The notes under the pieces: generated by a model
Seen by the model: the letters and a program-made list of their open reading frames with translations, nothing else
Told to the model about the DNA's origin: nothing
Database searches by the model: none
Part shown: piece after piece, positions 8,474-16,798 of the stretch
Layout of the letters: each line of letters starts with the position of its first letter
Position numbering within the stretch: position 1 is the stretch's first letter
Assembly: GCA_030655395.1 (NCBI GenBank)
Contig: JAURVQ010000054.1
Location: forward strand, 1-33,416
Direction: 5' to 3'
Source: Gammaproteobacteria bacterium
Lineage (GTDB): Bacteria > Pseudomonadota > Gammaproteobacteria > SURF-13
DNA length: 33,416 bases
Translations under genes and position numbers: made by a program

Positions 8474-9535
8474 ATGGGACGCGTCTGCAGAGAAGTCCAG
8501 GATCAGGTCGTAGGCAATTGCAACAATATTCAGTGTACTAGCTTCACCAATTGCAACAGCATTCAGTGCACTAGCTTCACCGGTTGCGCCTGGTGGAACG
8601 TCCCGTGCCACGTAGCTCGGGGCGTGTGCGTCGCGGCCGCAGTTATCGCACGCGCAGCCTGCTGGGTTGCTCGGGCCGCCTGCGACACGGCCGCAGCTCT
8701 CGCACGGGCAGCCTGCTGGGTTGCTCGGGCCGCCTGCGTCGTAGCCGCCGAGGTGGCTCGGACCGCTTGCATCGTGGCCGCAGCTCTCGCGCGCGCAGCC
8801 TGTGAGGTCGTGAACTTCGTGCTTGACGTGATCGGGTTCATCGTCGAAGTGATCCTCAGTATTCCGATCATCGGCGGCATCATCCGGACGATTCTGAACT
8901 GGGTAACTGAGATCATCTGGCGAATTGTTGGTATCTTCGACTTTCTAGCGTCGCTTGCCGGCATCCGCCCGCGCAAGAAGATGTATTTCGGCGTGATTGT
9001 CCCTCCGATTACCCCAATCGCTTCGGATGCCGATATCCAACGTCAAGTTGATGCGACCGTGGCGTTTTATGATCAGACGTGCAACATAAACATGATCTTC
9101 ACGGGCATCTGCCATACGGATGTCTCACCACCAGCTGCCGGACTTACCGTTGGATGCGACGCGGGTGGGTTCTTCAACGACTGGTTGCTCACAGGGTCCT
9201 ATTTCGAATTTGCGTCCGCGACATGCAAGTTCACGGATAGTTTTAGGCGGATCATCGGGTTGGGTGCCGAAATCATCGTGTTCATCGTTCAGAATGTAAC
9301 TCCAGCAAACACCAACGGCTGCAGTTTTGGATCGACTCACAACTGGGTCGTCATTGAGGCACTACCCACCGATCAGGCGTTCGTGGCAGCTCATGAGATA
9401 GGGCATGCATGCTGGTTGCTTCATGATGGCGACCCTGCCAACCTGATGAATTCGACCACACCGACGGCTAATCCTACACTCACGAACTTGCAGATTGCGG
9501 TTGTTCGTTGGAGCAAGCATTGTGTCTATATCTAA
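8474..9535 (+). CDS. Cys/Ala-repeat protein with hydrophobic segment and C-terminal metzincin-like zinc metalloprotease domain, cassette 1 gene 2
   Basis: SD AGGAGG upstream; NCNNIQCTSFT x2; ARAACWVARAAC repeats; FVLDVIGFIVEVILSIPIIGGIIRTIL; HEIGHACWLLHD followed by LMNSTTP. Confidence 0.8.
   Translation: MGRVCREVQDQVVGNCNNIQCTSFTNCNSIQCTSFTGCAWWNVPCHVARGVCVAAAVIARAACWVARAACDTAAALARAACWVARAACVVAAEVARTACIVAAALARAACEVVNFVLDVIGFIVEVILSIPIIGGIIRTILNWVTEIIWRIVGIFDFLASLAGIRPRKKMYFGVIVPPITPIASDADIQRQVDATVAFYDQTCNINMIFTGICHTDVSPPAAGLTVGCDAGGFFNDWLLTGSYFEFASATCKFTDSFRRIIGLGAEIIVFIVQNVTPANTNGCSFGSTHNWVVIEALPTDQAFVAAHEIGHACWLLHDGDPANLMNSTTPTANPTLTNLQIAVVRWSKHCVYI
8516..8581 (+). repeat. 33-bp coding tandem repeat, 2 copies (NCNNIQCTSFT)
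   Basis: aattgcaacaatattcagtgtactagcttcacc / aattgcaacagcattcagtgcactagcttcacc. Confidence 0.95.
8648..8755 (+). repeat. 54-bp coding tandem repeat, 2 copies plus a degenerate third (18 aa, ARAACWVARAAC...)
   Basis: 8648-8701 and 8702-8755 are nearly identical over the first ~37 bp; a degenerate unit follows to about 8806. Confidence 0.9.
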
Positions 9536-9556
9536 CGTGACAAGGAGATGAGTGAT

Positions 9557-9700
9557 ATGAAATCCGAAACGAACGACGCCGGTGATCGGCCCCAACCTAG
9601 CTGCAACGTCAACTCAACGTTTAACTTCACGGTGGGCGGGTTTGCAATTGCTGCCGCACTGCTGATCGGCTATCTAGCATATGTGTATTGGTGGAAGTGA
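9557..9700 (+). CDS. 47-aa single-TM small protein, cassette 1 gene 3
   Basis: AAGGAG SD; MKSETNDAGDRPQPSCNVNSTFNFTVGGFAIAAALLIGYLAYVYWWK; absent from ORF track (below size cutoff). Confidence 0.65.
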   Translation: MKSETNDAGDRPQPSCNVNSTFNFTVGGFAIAAALLIGYLAYVYWWK

Positions 9701-9707
9701 TGCGATA

Positions 9708-9732
9708 GGCGCGCGGCTGTCTTCCGCGCGCC
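9708..9732. terminator. GC-rich hairpin, possible terminator of the three-gene cassette
   Basis: Perfect 9-bp stem GGCGCGCGG-CTGTCTT-CCGCGCGCC, 7 nt after the 47-aa ORF stop; no strong T-tract. Confidence 0.5.
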
Positions 9733-9803
9733 CCTCTTGAAAGGAACGGATCAGTTCTCACTTTCAAAGAAGAAATGGGCTTGGCTCGATTAACAGCAGC
9801 GAT

Positions 9804-9872
9804 GCCTAACAATACCATCGAGCGGACGTGCCCCGGCAAGCCGAGTCCCGCCGCTCATGTCAAACGTTAGGC
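9804..9872 (+). repeat. attC site 2
   Basis: GCCTAAC...GTTAGGC perfect complementary boxes; inner CGAGCGG / CCGCTC. Confidence 0.88.
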
Positions 9873-9896
9873 CTGATCAAACAGCTTCCGGTGACA

Positions 9897-10604
9897 ATGG
9901 TTCTGAACCATCGATTTTGGGCAGATCAATTCAAAGGTGCTTTCGTCCCGGAAGTGCGGGCGCTGGTCGAAACGCTTGAAACCAGACTCCTACCGACCTT
10001 TGCAAACCTCAAATCCGAGGCGGACGCCAAGGAGAAAGAGGAACGGGAACGGTTGGGTTCCTTGCCCGGTGATGGTAGTGAAGACATGGCTGACTTAGCT
10101 GAAAGGGCCTTCGAGATCGGACTCGCGCACTACCAAACGATGATGAGCATTCGCCAGGGACTGCTTAACATGTTTGCGGTCGCCTTGTTTCATCTTTATG
10201 AGCAGCATGTGATGTTGTTTCATCGGCGAGAGGTGTTAGAGCCTAGGGAGGAGAACGACTCAAAGTTTCTTAAGCATTCCGTTTTCCGCGAGCGGCTGAG
10301 AAATCTCGGCATTGATGCAACCTCTTTTGCGTCCTGGCCGGTGCTTCAAGAACTTGGATTGGTGGCAAATACAGTCAAGCACGCGGAAGGCGACTCATCG
10401 GCCAAGCTTCATGCGCAACGCCCGGCCCTTTTTGAGCCGCCCGAACTCGCAGGATTCGGTTTCGCAGGTTTAAAGTCCGTCGCACGAGTCTTTACTCCAT
10501 TAACGGGCGATGACATTTATGTATCGCTGGAAGATTTGAAGCGCTATGCCGATGCGGCCGGGCAGTTCTGGGAAGAGCTATCAGATGCACTGGCTCAGGC
10601 CTAA
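9897..10604 (+). CDS. Hypothetical cassette protein
   Basis: Lies between two attC sites; MVLNHRFWADQFKGAFVPEVRALVETLETRL...; stop codon TAA falls in the R'' box of the next attC. Confidence 0.75.
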   Translation: MVLNHRFWADQFKGAFVPEVRALVETLETRLLPTFANLKSEADAKEKEERERLGSLPGDGSEDMADLAERAFEIGLAHYQTMMSIRQGLLNMFAVALFHLYEQHVMLFHRREVLEPREENDSKFLKHSVFRERLRNLGIDATSFASWPVLQELGLVANTVKHAEGDSSAKLHAQRPALFEPPELAGFGFAGLKSVARVFTPLTGDDIYVSLEDLKRYADAAGQFWEELSDALAQA

Positions 10605-10655
10605 CTTTAGTTCGAGCGGACGCGCTGAAGCGCGCCGCTCAATAAGACGTTGGGC
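10599..10655 (+). repeat. attC site 3
   Basis: GCCTAAC...TTCGAGCGGACGCGCTGAAGCGCGCCGCTC...GTTGGGC. Confidence 0.9.
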
Positions 10656-10700
10656 GGCAATCGAGCTGCACAACACTGTCACCCAAAAGGAGCATGATCT

Positions 10701-11180
10701 ATGTGTAGCCAAGCTCTCATTGGCCACTCACTACAGATGGCGTTGTTGTTCGTATTGGGCCTCGTCAGCTCGTTTGCTCTCGCACAACCGCCTGCTGAGG
10801 AGCCGGCACTGACGTGGACTCCCCGTGATGCGCAGCTTAAGTGGGGTCCCTGCCCGCCGTTCTTGCCCAAAGGATGCGCGATTGCCGTTCTACACGGCGA
10901 CCCTGCGAAAGACAATGTCGACGTGTTCTTCAAAGTGCCCGCCAAGTCGGCCATCCCGCTGCATTGGCACACTTCGGCGGAGCGCATGGTGCTGGTCGCA
11001 GGCGAGCTTCATGTCACCTATGACGGTCAGAAGAAGGCGGTACTCAAGCCAGGGACTTATGCGTACGGTCCCGCCAAACGACCGCACAAGGGCTTCTGTG
11101 CAAGCGCCGTCCCATGTGTCCTTTTCATTGCCTTTGAATCGCCGTTGGACGCAGTGCCGATCGAAGGCCCATCGAAATAG
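10701..11180 (+). CDS. Cupin-domain protein with signal peptide
   Basis: Signal MALLFVLGLVSSFALA; cupin motif IPLHWHTSAERMVLVAGELHVTYDG. Confidence 0.8.
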   Translation: MCSQALIGHSLQMALLFVLGLVSSFALAQPPAEEPALTWTPRDAQLKWGPCPPFLPKGCAIAVLHGDPAKDNVDVFFKVPAKSAIPLHWHTSAERMVLVAGELHVTYDGQKKAVLKPGTYAYGPAKRPHKGFCASAVPCVLFIAFESPLDAVPIEGPSK

Positions 11181-11190
11181 AACCATTGCC

Positions 11191-11284
11191 GCCCAATTTG
11201 AACGTTCAAGCGAACACTCGCGGGTGATTTCCTCTCTTCCCCGGCATCCCTTACCGCGAGCGTCGCTTAACTCCAACCTTCGGC
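11191..11284 (+). repeat. attC-like site 4 (degenerate terminal boxes)
   Basis: Inner arms TTCAAGCGAACACTCGCGG / CCGCGAGCGTCGCTTAA strongly complementary; outer boxes GCCCAAT and CTTCGGC diverged. Confidence 0.75.
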
Positions 11285-11323
11285 GTCACGGGACACTGAT
11301 TCCGACATCCCGCGGGAGGTACG

Positions 11324-12352
11324 ATGGCATTGACTGATGAGTACGATAAAACGGCAAGCGACATTCGGCGGCCCGGGTCTGAGCAGGTCGGCGTGCTGGA
11401 TGTCAGAGAGCTGATTCGGCACGCCACGCTCGCGTCCTCCAGTCACAACACCCAGCCCTGGAAATTCCGCATCCAGCAAGACTCGATCACCATCCTGCCC
11501 GACTTCTCACGACGTTGCCCGGCGGTCGATCCAGATGACAGTCACCTCTTCAAGAGCCTGGGCTGCGCAGCCGAGAATCTCGTTCATGCTGCTGCAGCAC
11601 AAGGTTTCTCGGCTGATGTGCGATTCGATCCCGGAGAAGACGGCGTTATCGTTCTTCTGAACCGTGACGCCTCGGCCCGCGCGACGAATCTTTATCAGGC
11701 AATAACCAAACGCCAATGTGTAAAGACTGCCTATGACGGCACCCCACTTGTGGCGCCGGAGCTTGAGATGTTGGAGAAAGCGGGTGAGAGGCAGAATGTC
11801 CGCACAATCATGTTGTTGTCGGAGGCGCAGAAGGACGCGGTTATTGACTACGTCACTCGGGGGGATTTCGCCCAACTAACTGATCGAGCTTTTCGAGACG
11901 AACTTGTTTCTTGGATTCGCTTCAATCCTGGTGAAGCAATACGCACGGGCGACGGCCTGTCCGGGCGCACCAGTGGCCAACCGGCATTGCCGACCTGGTT
12001 GGCGAAGTGGATCATCGGGCTGGTACTCACGCCGAAAGGGCAAGCCGAGACCGATGCCAAGAACATCAGAAGTTCCGCCGGCGTGGCGGTCTTCGTGTCA
12101 AACCACAACGATAAGGCTGCGTGGGTCGAAGCTGGACGCGCATATGAGCACTTTGCCCTGCAAGCGGCCTCATTTAATGTCCGCACTGCCTTCATTAACC
12201 AGCCGATCGAGGTGCGCCCGTTGCGCCCGCAGTTCGAATCATGGCTGGGGCTCGATGGAGAACACGTGCAGCTCATGGTACGTTTCGGCCACGGCCCTAT
12301 GGCGCCCTTCAGCCTACGTCGCCCAATTGACGACGTGATTATTGTGAACTAG
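11324..12352 (+). CDS. Acg-type FMN-binding nitroreductase-family protein
   Basis: ELIRHATLASSSHNTQPWKFRI (nitroreductase N-terminal motif); Acg-like length. Confidence 0.8.
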   Translation: MALTDEYDKTASDIRRPGSEQVGVLDVRELIRHATLASSSHNTQPWKFRIQQDSITILPDFSRRCPAVDPDDSHLFKSLGCAAENLVHAAAAQGFSADVRFDPGEDGVIVLLNRDASARATNLYQAITKRQCVKTAYDGTPLVAPELEMLEKAGERQNVRTIMLLSEAQKDAVIDYVTRGDFAQLTDRAFRDELVSWIRFNPGEAIRTGDGLSGRTSGQPALPTWLAKWIIGLVLTPKGQAETDAKNIRSSAGVAVFVSNHNDKAAWVEAGRAYEHFALQAASFNVRTAFINQPIEVRPLRPQFESWLGLDGEHVQLMVRFGHGPMAPFSLRRPIDDVIIVN

Positions 12353-12388
12353 TCAGCAGGGCTACCAGACGACGCCTATGCGAGTGAC

Positions 12389-12452
12389 GCCGAACCCTGC
12401 ATTCGAGCGGGACGCGCCAAAAGCGGCGCGCCCCTCAATTTGAATGTTGGGC
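12389..12452 (+). repeat. attC site 5
   Basis: GCCGAAC...TTCGAGCGGGACGCGCCAAAAGCGGCGCGCCCCTCAA...GTTGGGC. Confidence 0.88.
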
Positions 12453-12473
12453 GCTACCCATTGGGAGACATGT

Positions 12474-12725
12474 ATGCTGCAACTTCGTCCATCCTGTGAG
12501 TGCTGCGACAAGGCACTTCCCCCCGACTCCACTGAGGCACGCATATGTTCGTTCGAGTGCACTTTCTGTGCGTCGTGTGCGGAGGCCGTGCTCCACGGCA
12601 AATGCCCCAACTGTGGCGGCGAGCTTGTTGCACGGCCAAGGCGCCCAGCCAGCAAGCTTGCGGCATACCCTGCATCAACCGAGCGCGCTTACAAACCAGC
12701 AGGTTGTGCAAAGGGAGTAGTATAG
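12474..12725 (+). CDS. DUF1272-family Cys-rich protein
   Basis: MLQLRPSCECCDKALPPDSTEARICSFECTFCASCAEAVLHGKCPNCGGELVARPRRP. Confidence 0.9.
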   Translation: MLQLRPSCECCDKALPPDSTEARICSFECTFCASCAEAVLHGKCPNCGGELVARPRRPASKLAAYPASTERAYKPAGCAKGVV

Positions 12726-12738
12726 TGACTGCGACCGC

Positions 12739-12798
12739 GCCCAACCCATCATTCAGGCGGGGCGCGCTTCAGGGCGCTCTTTAATTCAGATGTTGGGC
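12739..12798 (+). repeat. attC site 6
   Basis: GCCCAAC...GGGGCGCGCTTCAGGGCGCTCTTTAATTCAGAT...GTTGGGC. Confidence 0.9.
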
Positions 12799-12821
12799 TT
12801 CAGTAGAAAGGAGAACGGCAA

Positions 12822-13217
12822 ATGGTAAAACGCACAATCTGGGCTGTTGCAGCAGTGTTTATTGCGTGGTCGATTCTGGATTTCATCCTGCACGGATTGC
12901 TTCTTCGCTCCACCTATGAGGCCACAGCCAGCCTGTGGCGCCCGATGGACGAGATGAACATGCCTCTGATGTATTTCGTCACGCTGGTATTCACTGCATG
13001 TTTCGTGCTTATCTATGGACTTCTGGTCGGGCAGAAATCACTGGCGTCGGGCATTCGCTTCGGAGCGCTCTTCGGTCTGGCCACCGGCATCTCCATGGGT
13101 TTCGGCTCCTACAGCTATATGCCCATTCCTCTGACACTCGCATGGAGCTGGTTCTTGGGAAGCTGGATCGAAGCAATTACAGCGGGAGCAATTGTCGGCG
13201 CGATAATGAAATCTTGA
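12822..13217 (+). CDS. Hypothetical four-TM membrane protein
   Basis: 131 aa hydrophobic; SD AAAGGAG; immediately downstream of attC. Confidence 0.75.
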   Translation: MVKRTIWAVAAVFIAWSILDFILHGLLLRSTYEATASLWRPMDEMNMPLMYFVTLVFTACFVLIYGLLVGQKSLASGIRFGALFGLATGISMGFGSYSYMPIPLTLAWSWFLGSWIEAITAGAIVGAIMKS

Positions 13218-13263
13218 GGCTCAATGGACCGAAAGCCCAACAAGGGCATGATCGAGAAGAAAG

Positions 13264-13662
13264 ATGGAACCTCGCATTAGCCTCATTACACTTGGCGTTG
13301 CAGACCTGGAGCGGGCCACTCGCTTCTACGAAGAGTGTCTTCGTCTGCCTCGGCTCAAGACCCCGCCATCGGTGACTTTCTTCGAGCTCGGAAAGACATG
13401 GCTTGCTCTTTGGTCGCGTGAAAGTCTGGCCGCCGACGCTGGCCTCTCTTCCGAGGGGTCTGGGTTTGCGGGGTTTTCTCTTTCCCATAATGTGCGCTCT
13501 CCGGCCGAGGTCGATGCTTTGCTGGCGCACGTCGCCGCATTTGGCGCCAAAGTCGTGAAACCTGCGCGCTCAACCGACTGGGGCGGTTACGCCGGCTACT
13601 TCACCGACCTCGATGGGTTTCTCTGGGAGGTTGCCCATAACCCGGATTTCCCCCATGTGTAG
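13264..13662 (+). CDS. VOC/glyoxalase-family protein
   Basis: MEPRISLITLGVADLERATRFYEECLRLP...GYAGYFTDLDGFLWEVAHNPDF. Confidence 0.93.
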   Translation: MEPRISLITLGVADLERATRFYEECLRLPRLKTPPSVTFFELGKTWLALWSRESLAADAGLSSEGSGFAGFSLSHNVRSPAEVDALLAHVAAFGAKVVKPARSTDWGGYAGYFTDLDGFLWEVAHNPDFPHV

Positions 13663-13668
13663 CATCAC

Positions 13669-13735
13669 GTCCAACAAGGCGCTCCAGCCGGCGTTGGCGC
13701 TATCGCACCGCCGCGGCTGAGCTTGATCGTTCGGC
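13669..13735 (+). repeat. attC site 7
   Basis: GTCCAAC...GTTCGGC boxes, directly downstream of VOC stop. Confidence 0.75.
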
Positions 13736-13790
13736 GGCAGTGGGCCGCAAGATTTACAATCCGCCAAGTTATGGCAAAAGGAGAAGTAAA

Positions 13791-13937
13791 ATGCTCGAGA
13801 CCATTGCAGTCGTCTTGGTTGTCCTCTGGCTTCTGGGTTTTGTCACCTCGTACACCATGGGCGGGCTCATTCATGTCCTCTTGGTCATCGCGGTCGTGGT
13901 GGTTTTGATTCGGGTCATTCAAGGTCGGCGCCTGTAA
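13791..13937 (+). CDS. lmo0937-like small membrane protein
   Basis: MLETIAVVLVVLWLLGFVTSYTMGGLIHVLLVIAVVVVLIRVIQGRRL; SD AAAAGGAG. Confidence 0.8.
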   Translation: MLETIAVVLVVLWLLGFVTSYTMGGLIHVLLVIAVVVVLIRVIQGRRL

Positions 13938-14056
13938 CGACCCCGGAATGGTTCTATGCAGCGGGGCACTGGGCAGCGCGGTCCCGGTTTTACTAGTCAC
14001 TCCCTGGCGCGCTGTCCGTGGTGGGGATCCAAGAGTTTTTAATAGGAGGAGACGAA

Positions 14057-14278
14057 ATGAACGCAGTCAAGCTTGCGGCAATCGTGCTGATCGTGGCCGG
14101 CGTCCTGGGGTTGGTGTATGGCAGTTTCAGCTACACCAAGGAGACCCATGAGGCCACGCTGGGACCGATCGAGTTGTCGGTAAAGGAGAAGCAGACGGTC
14201 AACGTCCCGGTTTGGGCTGGCGTGGGAGCGATAGCGATTGGCGGCGTGCTCCTGCTTTTTGGAAGCAAGAAGAGCTAG
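14057..14278 (+). CDS. Small two-TM membrane protein (DUF3185-like)
   Basis: MNAVKLAAIVLIVAGVLGLVYGSFSYTKETHEATLGPIELSVKEKQTVNVPVWAGVGAIAIGGVLLLFGSKKS; SD AGGAGG. Confidence 0.75.
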   Translation: MNAVKLAAIVLIVAGVLGLVYGSFSYTKETHEATLGPIELSVKEKQTVNVPVWAGVGAIAIGGVLLLFGSKKS

Positions 14279-14320
14279 CCGCTGCACGAGTAACAACTGG
14301 TCTTAGGCGGCTCTGGTTTT

Positions 14321-14350
14321 GGGCTTACCCATTGCCGTAAGGGTAGGCCC
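14321..14350. terminator. Hairpin GGGCTTACCC-N10-GGGTAGGCCC, possible terminator
   Basis: 9/10-bp stem downstream of 14057-14278. Confidence 0.4.
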
Positions 14351-14430
14351 GGCATCATCAAAGTTTGTCCCAATACTCATGTGGGGCGACGAACGCGGCC
14401 GTTGAAAAGCGTCGAAACGGAGGCGCCGGA

Positions 14431-14967
14431 ATGACGAAGAAATCCTTTCCCTTGTCCAAGGTCTATCGCCTGCTCGAGCCGGGGCCGGTCGTGATGGTCA
14501 CCACCGCCCGCAAGGGCCGGGCGAACATCATGACCATGTCGTGGCACACCATGATGGATTTTGAGCCGCCGCTCGTGGGTTGCGTGATCAGCAACCGGAA
14601 CTACACGTTCGACATCCTGAAGGCGACCAGGGAATGCGTGATCAACATCCCGACGGTGGGCTTGGCGAAAAAAGCAGTGGGCTGCGGCAATACCTCTGGA
14701 CGCAGGGTCGACAAGTTCAAGAAGTTTGGTCTCACGCCCGTGGCTGCCTCGCGCGTTAAGGCGCCACTTATCGACGAGTGCTATGCCAATCTTGAATGCA
14801 AGGTCGTCGACGGAAAGATGGTGGCCAAATACAACCTCTTTGTTCTGGAGGTGCTCAAGGCGTGGATTGACCCCCTGGAGAAACATCCGCGGACGATTCA
14901 TCATCGCGGGAGAGGCACGTTCATGGTGGCCGGTGAGACGATCCAGTTGCCTTCCAGAATGAAATAG
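14431..14967 (+). CDS. Flavin reductase family protein
   Basis: GPVVMVTTARKGRANIMTMSWHTMMDFEPPLVGCVIS...TFDILKATRECVINIP. Confidence 0.9.
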   Translation: MTKKSFPLSKVYRLLEPGPVVMVTTARKGRANIMTMSWHTMMDFEPPLVGCVISNRNYTFDILKATRECVINIPTVGLAKKAVGCGNTSGRRVDKFKKFGLTPVAASRVKAPLIDECYANLECKVVDGKMVAKYNLFVLEVLKAWIDPLEKHPRTIHHRGRGTFMVAGETIQLPSRMK

Positions 14968-15087
14968 CTTCCCTCGCCAGGCAATGAATGCTCGCCCCCT
15001 CCTGACTGGACGCGCAGCACATTCGACTACTATGATGTTTGTACGGATCTCGACAGTCTTCGTGAGACAGTACCGGAGGGAAGAAAT

Positions 15088-15168
15088 ATGATGAAGAACG
15101 GGGGCGTGAACATCATAGTGGCAGGTCTCGTCGGTGGATTTATTGGTAACGGCGTGTCCGGCCGGTGA
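15088..15168 (+). CDS. 26-aa glycine-rich mini-protein
   Basis: GGAGGG SD; MMKNGGVNIIVAGLVGGFIGNGVSGR; below ORF-track cutoff. Confidence 0.4.
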   Translation: MMKNGGVNIIVAGLVGGFIGNGVSGR

Positions 15169-15192
15169 GCTGGCCCGACCAACGATATAGAC

Positions 15193-15213
15193 TTCCTATC
15201 ATCAGGATAGGAA
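15193..15213. promoter_or_regulatory. Operator-like palindrome upstream of catalase
   Basis: TTCCTATC-ATCAG-GATAGGAA perfect 8-bp inverted repeat. Confidence 0.5.
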
Positions 15214-15287
15214 CAATCAATTTTTGCTATTCGGTTTAGTCGGCTATTGTGACACCTCGTTTTCAATGCACGAATGGAGATAGAAAC

Positions 15288-16760
15288 ATGAGCCAGAAGC
15301 CCAAATGTCCCTTGACCAGCGCCAATGGGGCACCGGTCGCGGATGACCAGAACAGCATTACCGCCGGTGAGCGCGGTCCGCTGACCTTCGATAATTGGCG
15401 CGCCTTTGAAAAGCTCGCGCACTTTAATCGCGAACGTATTCCGGAGCGGGTGGTGCATGCGCGTGGTACGGGCGCCTACGGCACGTTCACGCTGACGAAA
15501 GACATGTCGGAATACACCATCGCCAGGTTTCTTCAGGGCAAGGGTAAAAAGACCGAGATGTTTGCGCGCTTCTCCACTGTCGGTGGTGGGCAGGATTCCA
15601 GCGACTATGCGCGCGACCCCAGAGGCTTTGCTCTCAAGTTCTACACCGAAGAAGGCAACTTCGACATAGTGGGCAACAATACGCCGGTGTTTTTTCTCAG
15701 GGACGGGATCAAGTTCCCGGATTTCATTCATTCTCAGAAGAAGCATCCGGCAACGAACCTGCCGAATCCGGCCGCAGCCTATGAATTCTGGGCGCACAGC
15801 CCGCAGTCGCTGCATCAGATCACGATTCTGATGTCGGATCGCGGCATCCCGGCCTCGCTCCGCCACATGCACGGGTTCGGCTCGCATACCTTCAGTTTCT
15901 GGAACAAGCAGGGCAAGCGCTTCTGGATGAAGTGGCACTTCAAAACCAATCAGGGGATCAAGAACCTCACCAACGCAGAGGCAGTCAAGATGCCGGCGTT
16001 CGGTGCGCACCAAGATATGGTCGAGTCCATCGAGCGGGGCGACTACCCGAGCTGGGCAGTCAAGGTGCAGATCATGACCGAGGATCAGGCCAGAAGCCAT
16101 GCGACCAACCCGTTTGACCTCACCAAGATATGGCCGCATGCGGATTTTCCCTTGATCGAGATCGGCCAGCTGGAACTCAACCGGAATGTGACCAACTATT
16201 TTGCCGAGACCGAGCAGGCGGCGTTCAGCCCCGGTAATTTTGTGCCGGGCATCAGCGCTTCGCCGGATAAAATGTTACAGGCGCGGCTGCTCGCGTATCC
16301 GGATGCGCATCGCTACCGGGTGGGCGTGAACGTGAATCAGTTGCCGGTCAATTCGCCGCGCTGCCCGTTTCACCACTATCAGCGCGACGGCGCCATGGCC
16401 GGGATGCCTCCGGCGTTCGGCTCGGACAACAACCAGGGCGGCGGCGTGAATTTTTACCCTAACGACCGCGCCACCGAGGGCGCACCCGCACCGATGCCGG
16501 AGATTGCGGAACCTCCTATGCCGATTCTCGGCGAGGCATGGGTCAAGACCTACGATACACAGGGGGAAGACAACTTCACTCAGGCGGGAAACCTGTATCG
16601 GTTAATGTCCGATGACCAGAAAAATCAGTTGGCGAATAATATCGCCGGCGGCCTGATTCATGCGACGAAAAGTGTTCAGCAGAGAATGCTGGCGCAATTC
16701 GGCGCGGCAGACCCGGATTACGCGGCGCGCGTCCAGAAAGCCATGGCCGCAACTGCGTAG
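15288..16760 (+). CDS. Monofunctional heme catalase
   Basis: RGPLTFDNWRAFEKLAHFNRERIPERVVHARGTGAYG, RFSTVGGGQDSSDYARDPRGFALKFYTEEGNFDIVGNNTPVFF; start moved to MSQKPK. Confidence 0.97.
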   Translation: MSQKPKCPLTSANGAPVADDQNSITAGERGPLTFDNWRAFEKLAHFNRERIPERVVHARGTGAYGTFTLTKDMSEYTIARFLQGKGKKTEMFARFSTVGGGQDSSDYARDPRGFALKFYTEEGNFDIVGNNTPVFFLRDGIKFPDFIHSQKKHPATNLPNPAAAYEFWAHSPQSLHQITILMSDRGIPASLRHMHGFGSHTFSFWNKQGKRFWMKWHFKTNQGIKNLTNAEAVKMPAFGAHQDMVESIERGDYPSWAVKVQIMTEDQARSHATNPFDLTKIWPHADFPLIEIGQLELNRNVTNYFAETEQAAFSPGNFVPGISASPDKMLQARLLAYPDAHRYRVGVNVNQLPVNSPRCPFHHYQRDGAMAGMPPAFGSDNNQGGGVNFYPNDRATEGAPAPMPEIAEPPMPILGEAWVKTYDTQGEDNFTQAGNLYRLMSDDQKNQLANNIAGGLIHATKSVQQRMLAQFGAADPDYAARVQKAMAATA

Positions 16761-16798
16761 CACGGCGCCGAAGAAATACAGTTGGGGCTGAGGAAACG

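Noticed and set aside
8648-8806. Regular repeats considered as CRISPR-like
   Set aside because: Repeats are in-frame coding units with no unique spacers; no cas genes seen.
8563-8976. Minus-strand Ala/Arg-rich ORF opposite the Cys-repeat region
   Set aside because: Reverse translation of the 54-bp repeats; the plus-strand ORF has an SD and a coherent C-terminal domain.
15030-16139. 369-aa minus-strand ORF opposite catalase
   Set aside because: Shadow of the catalase gene.
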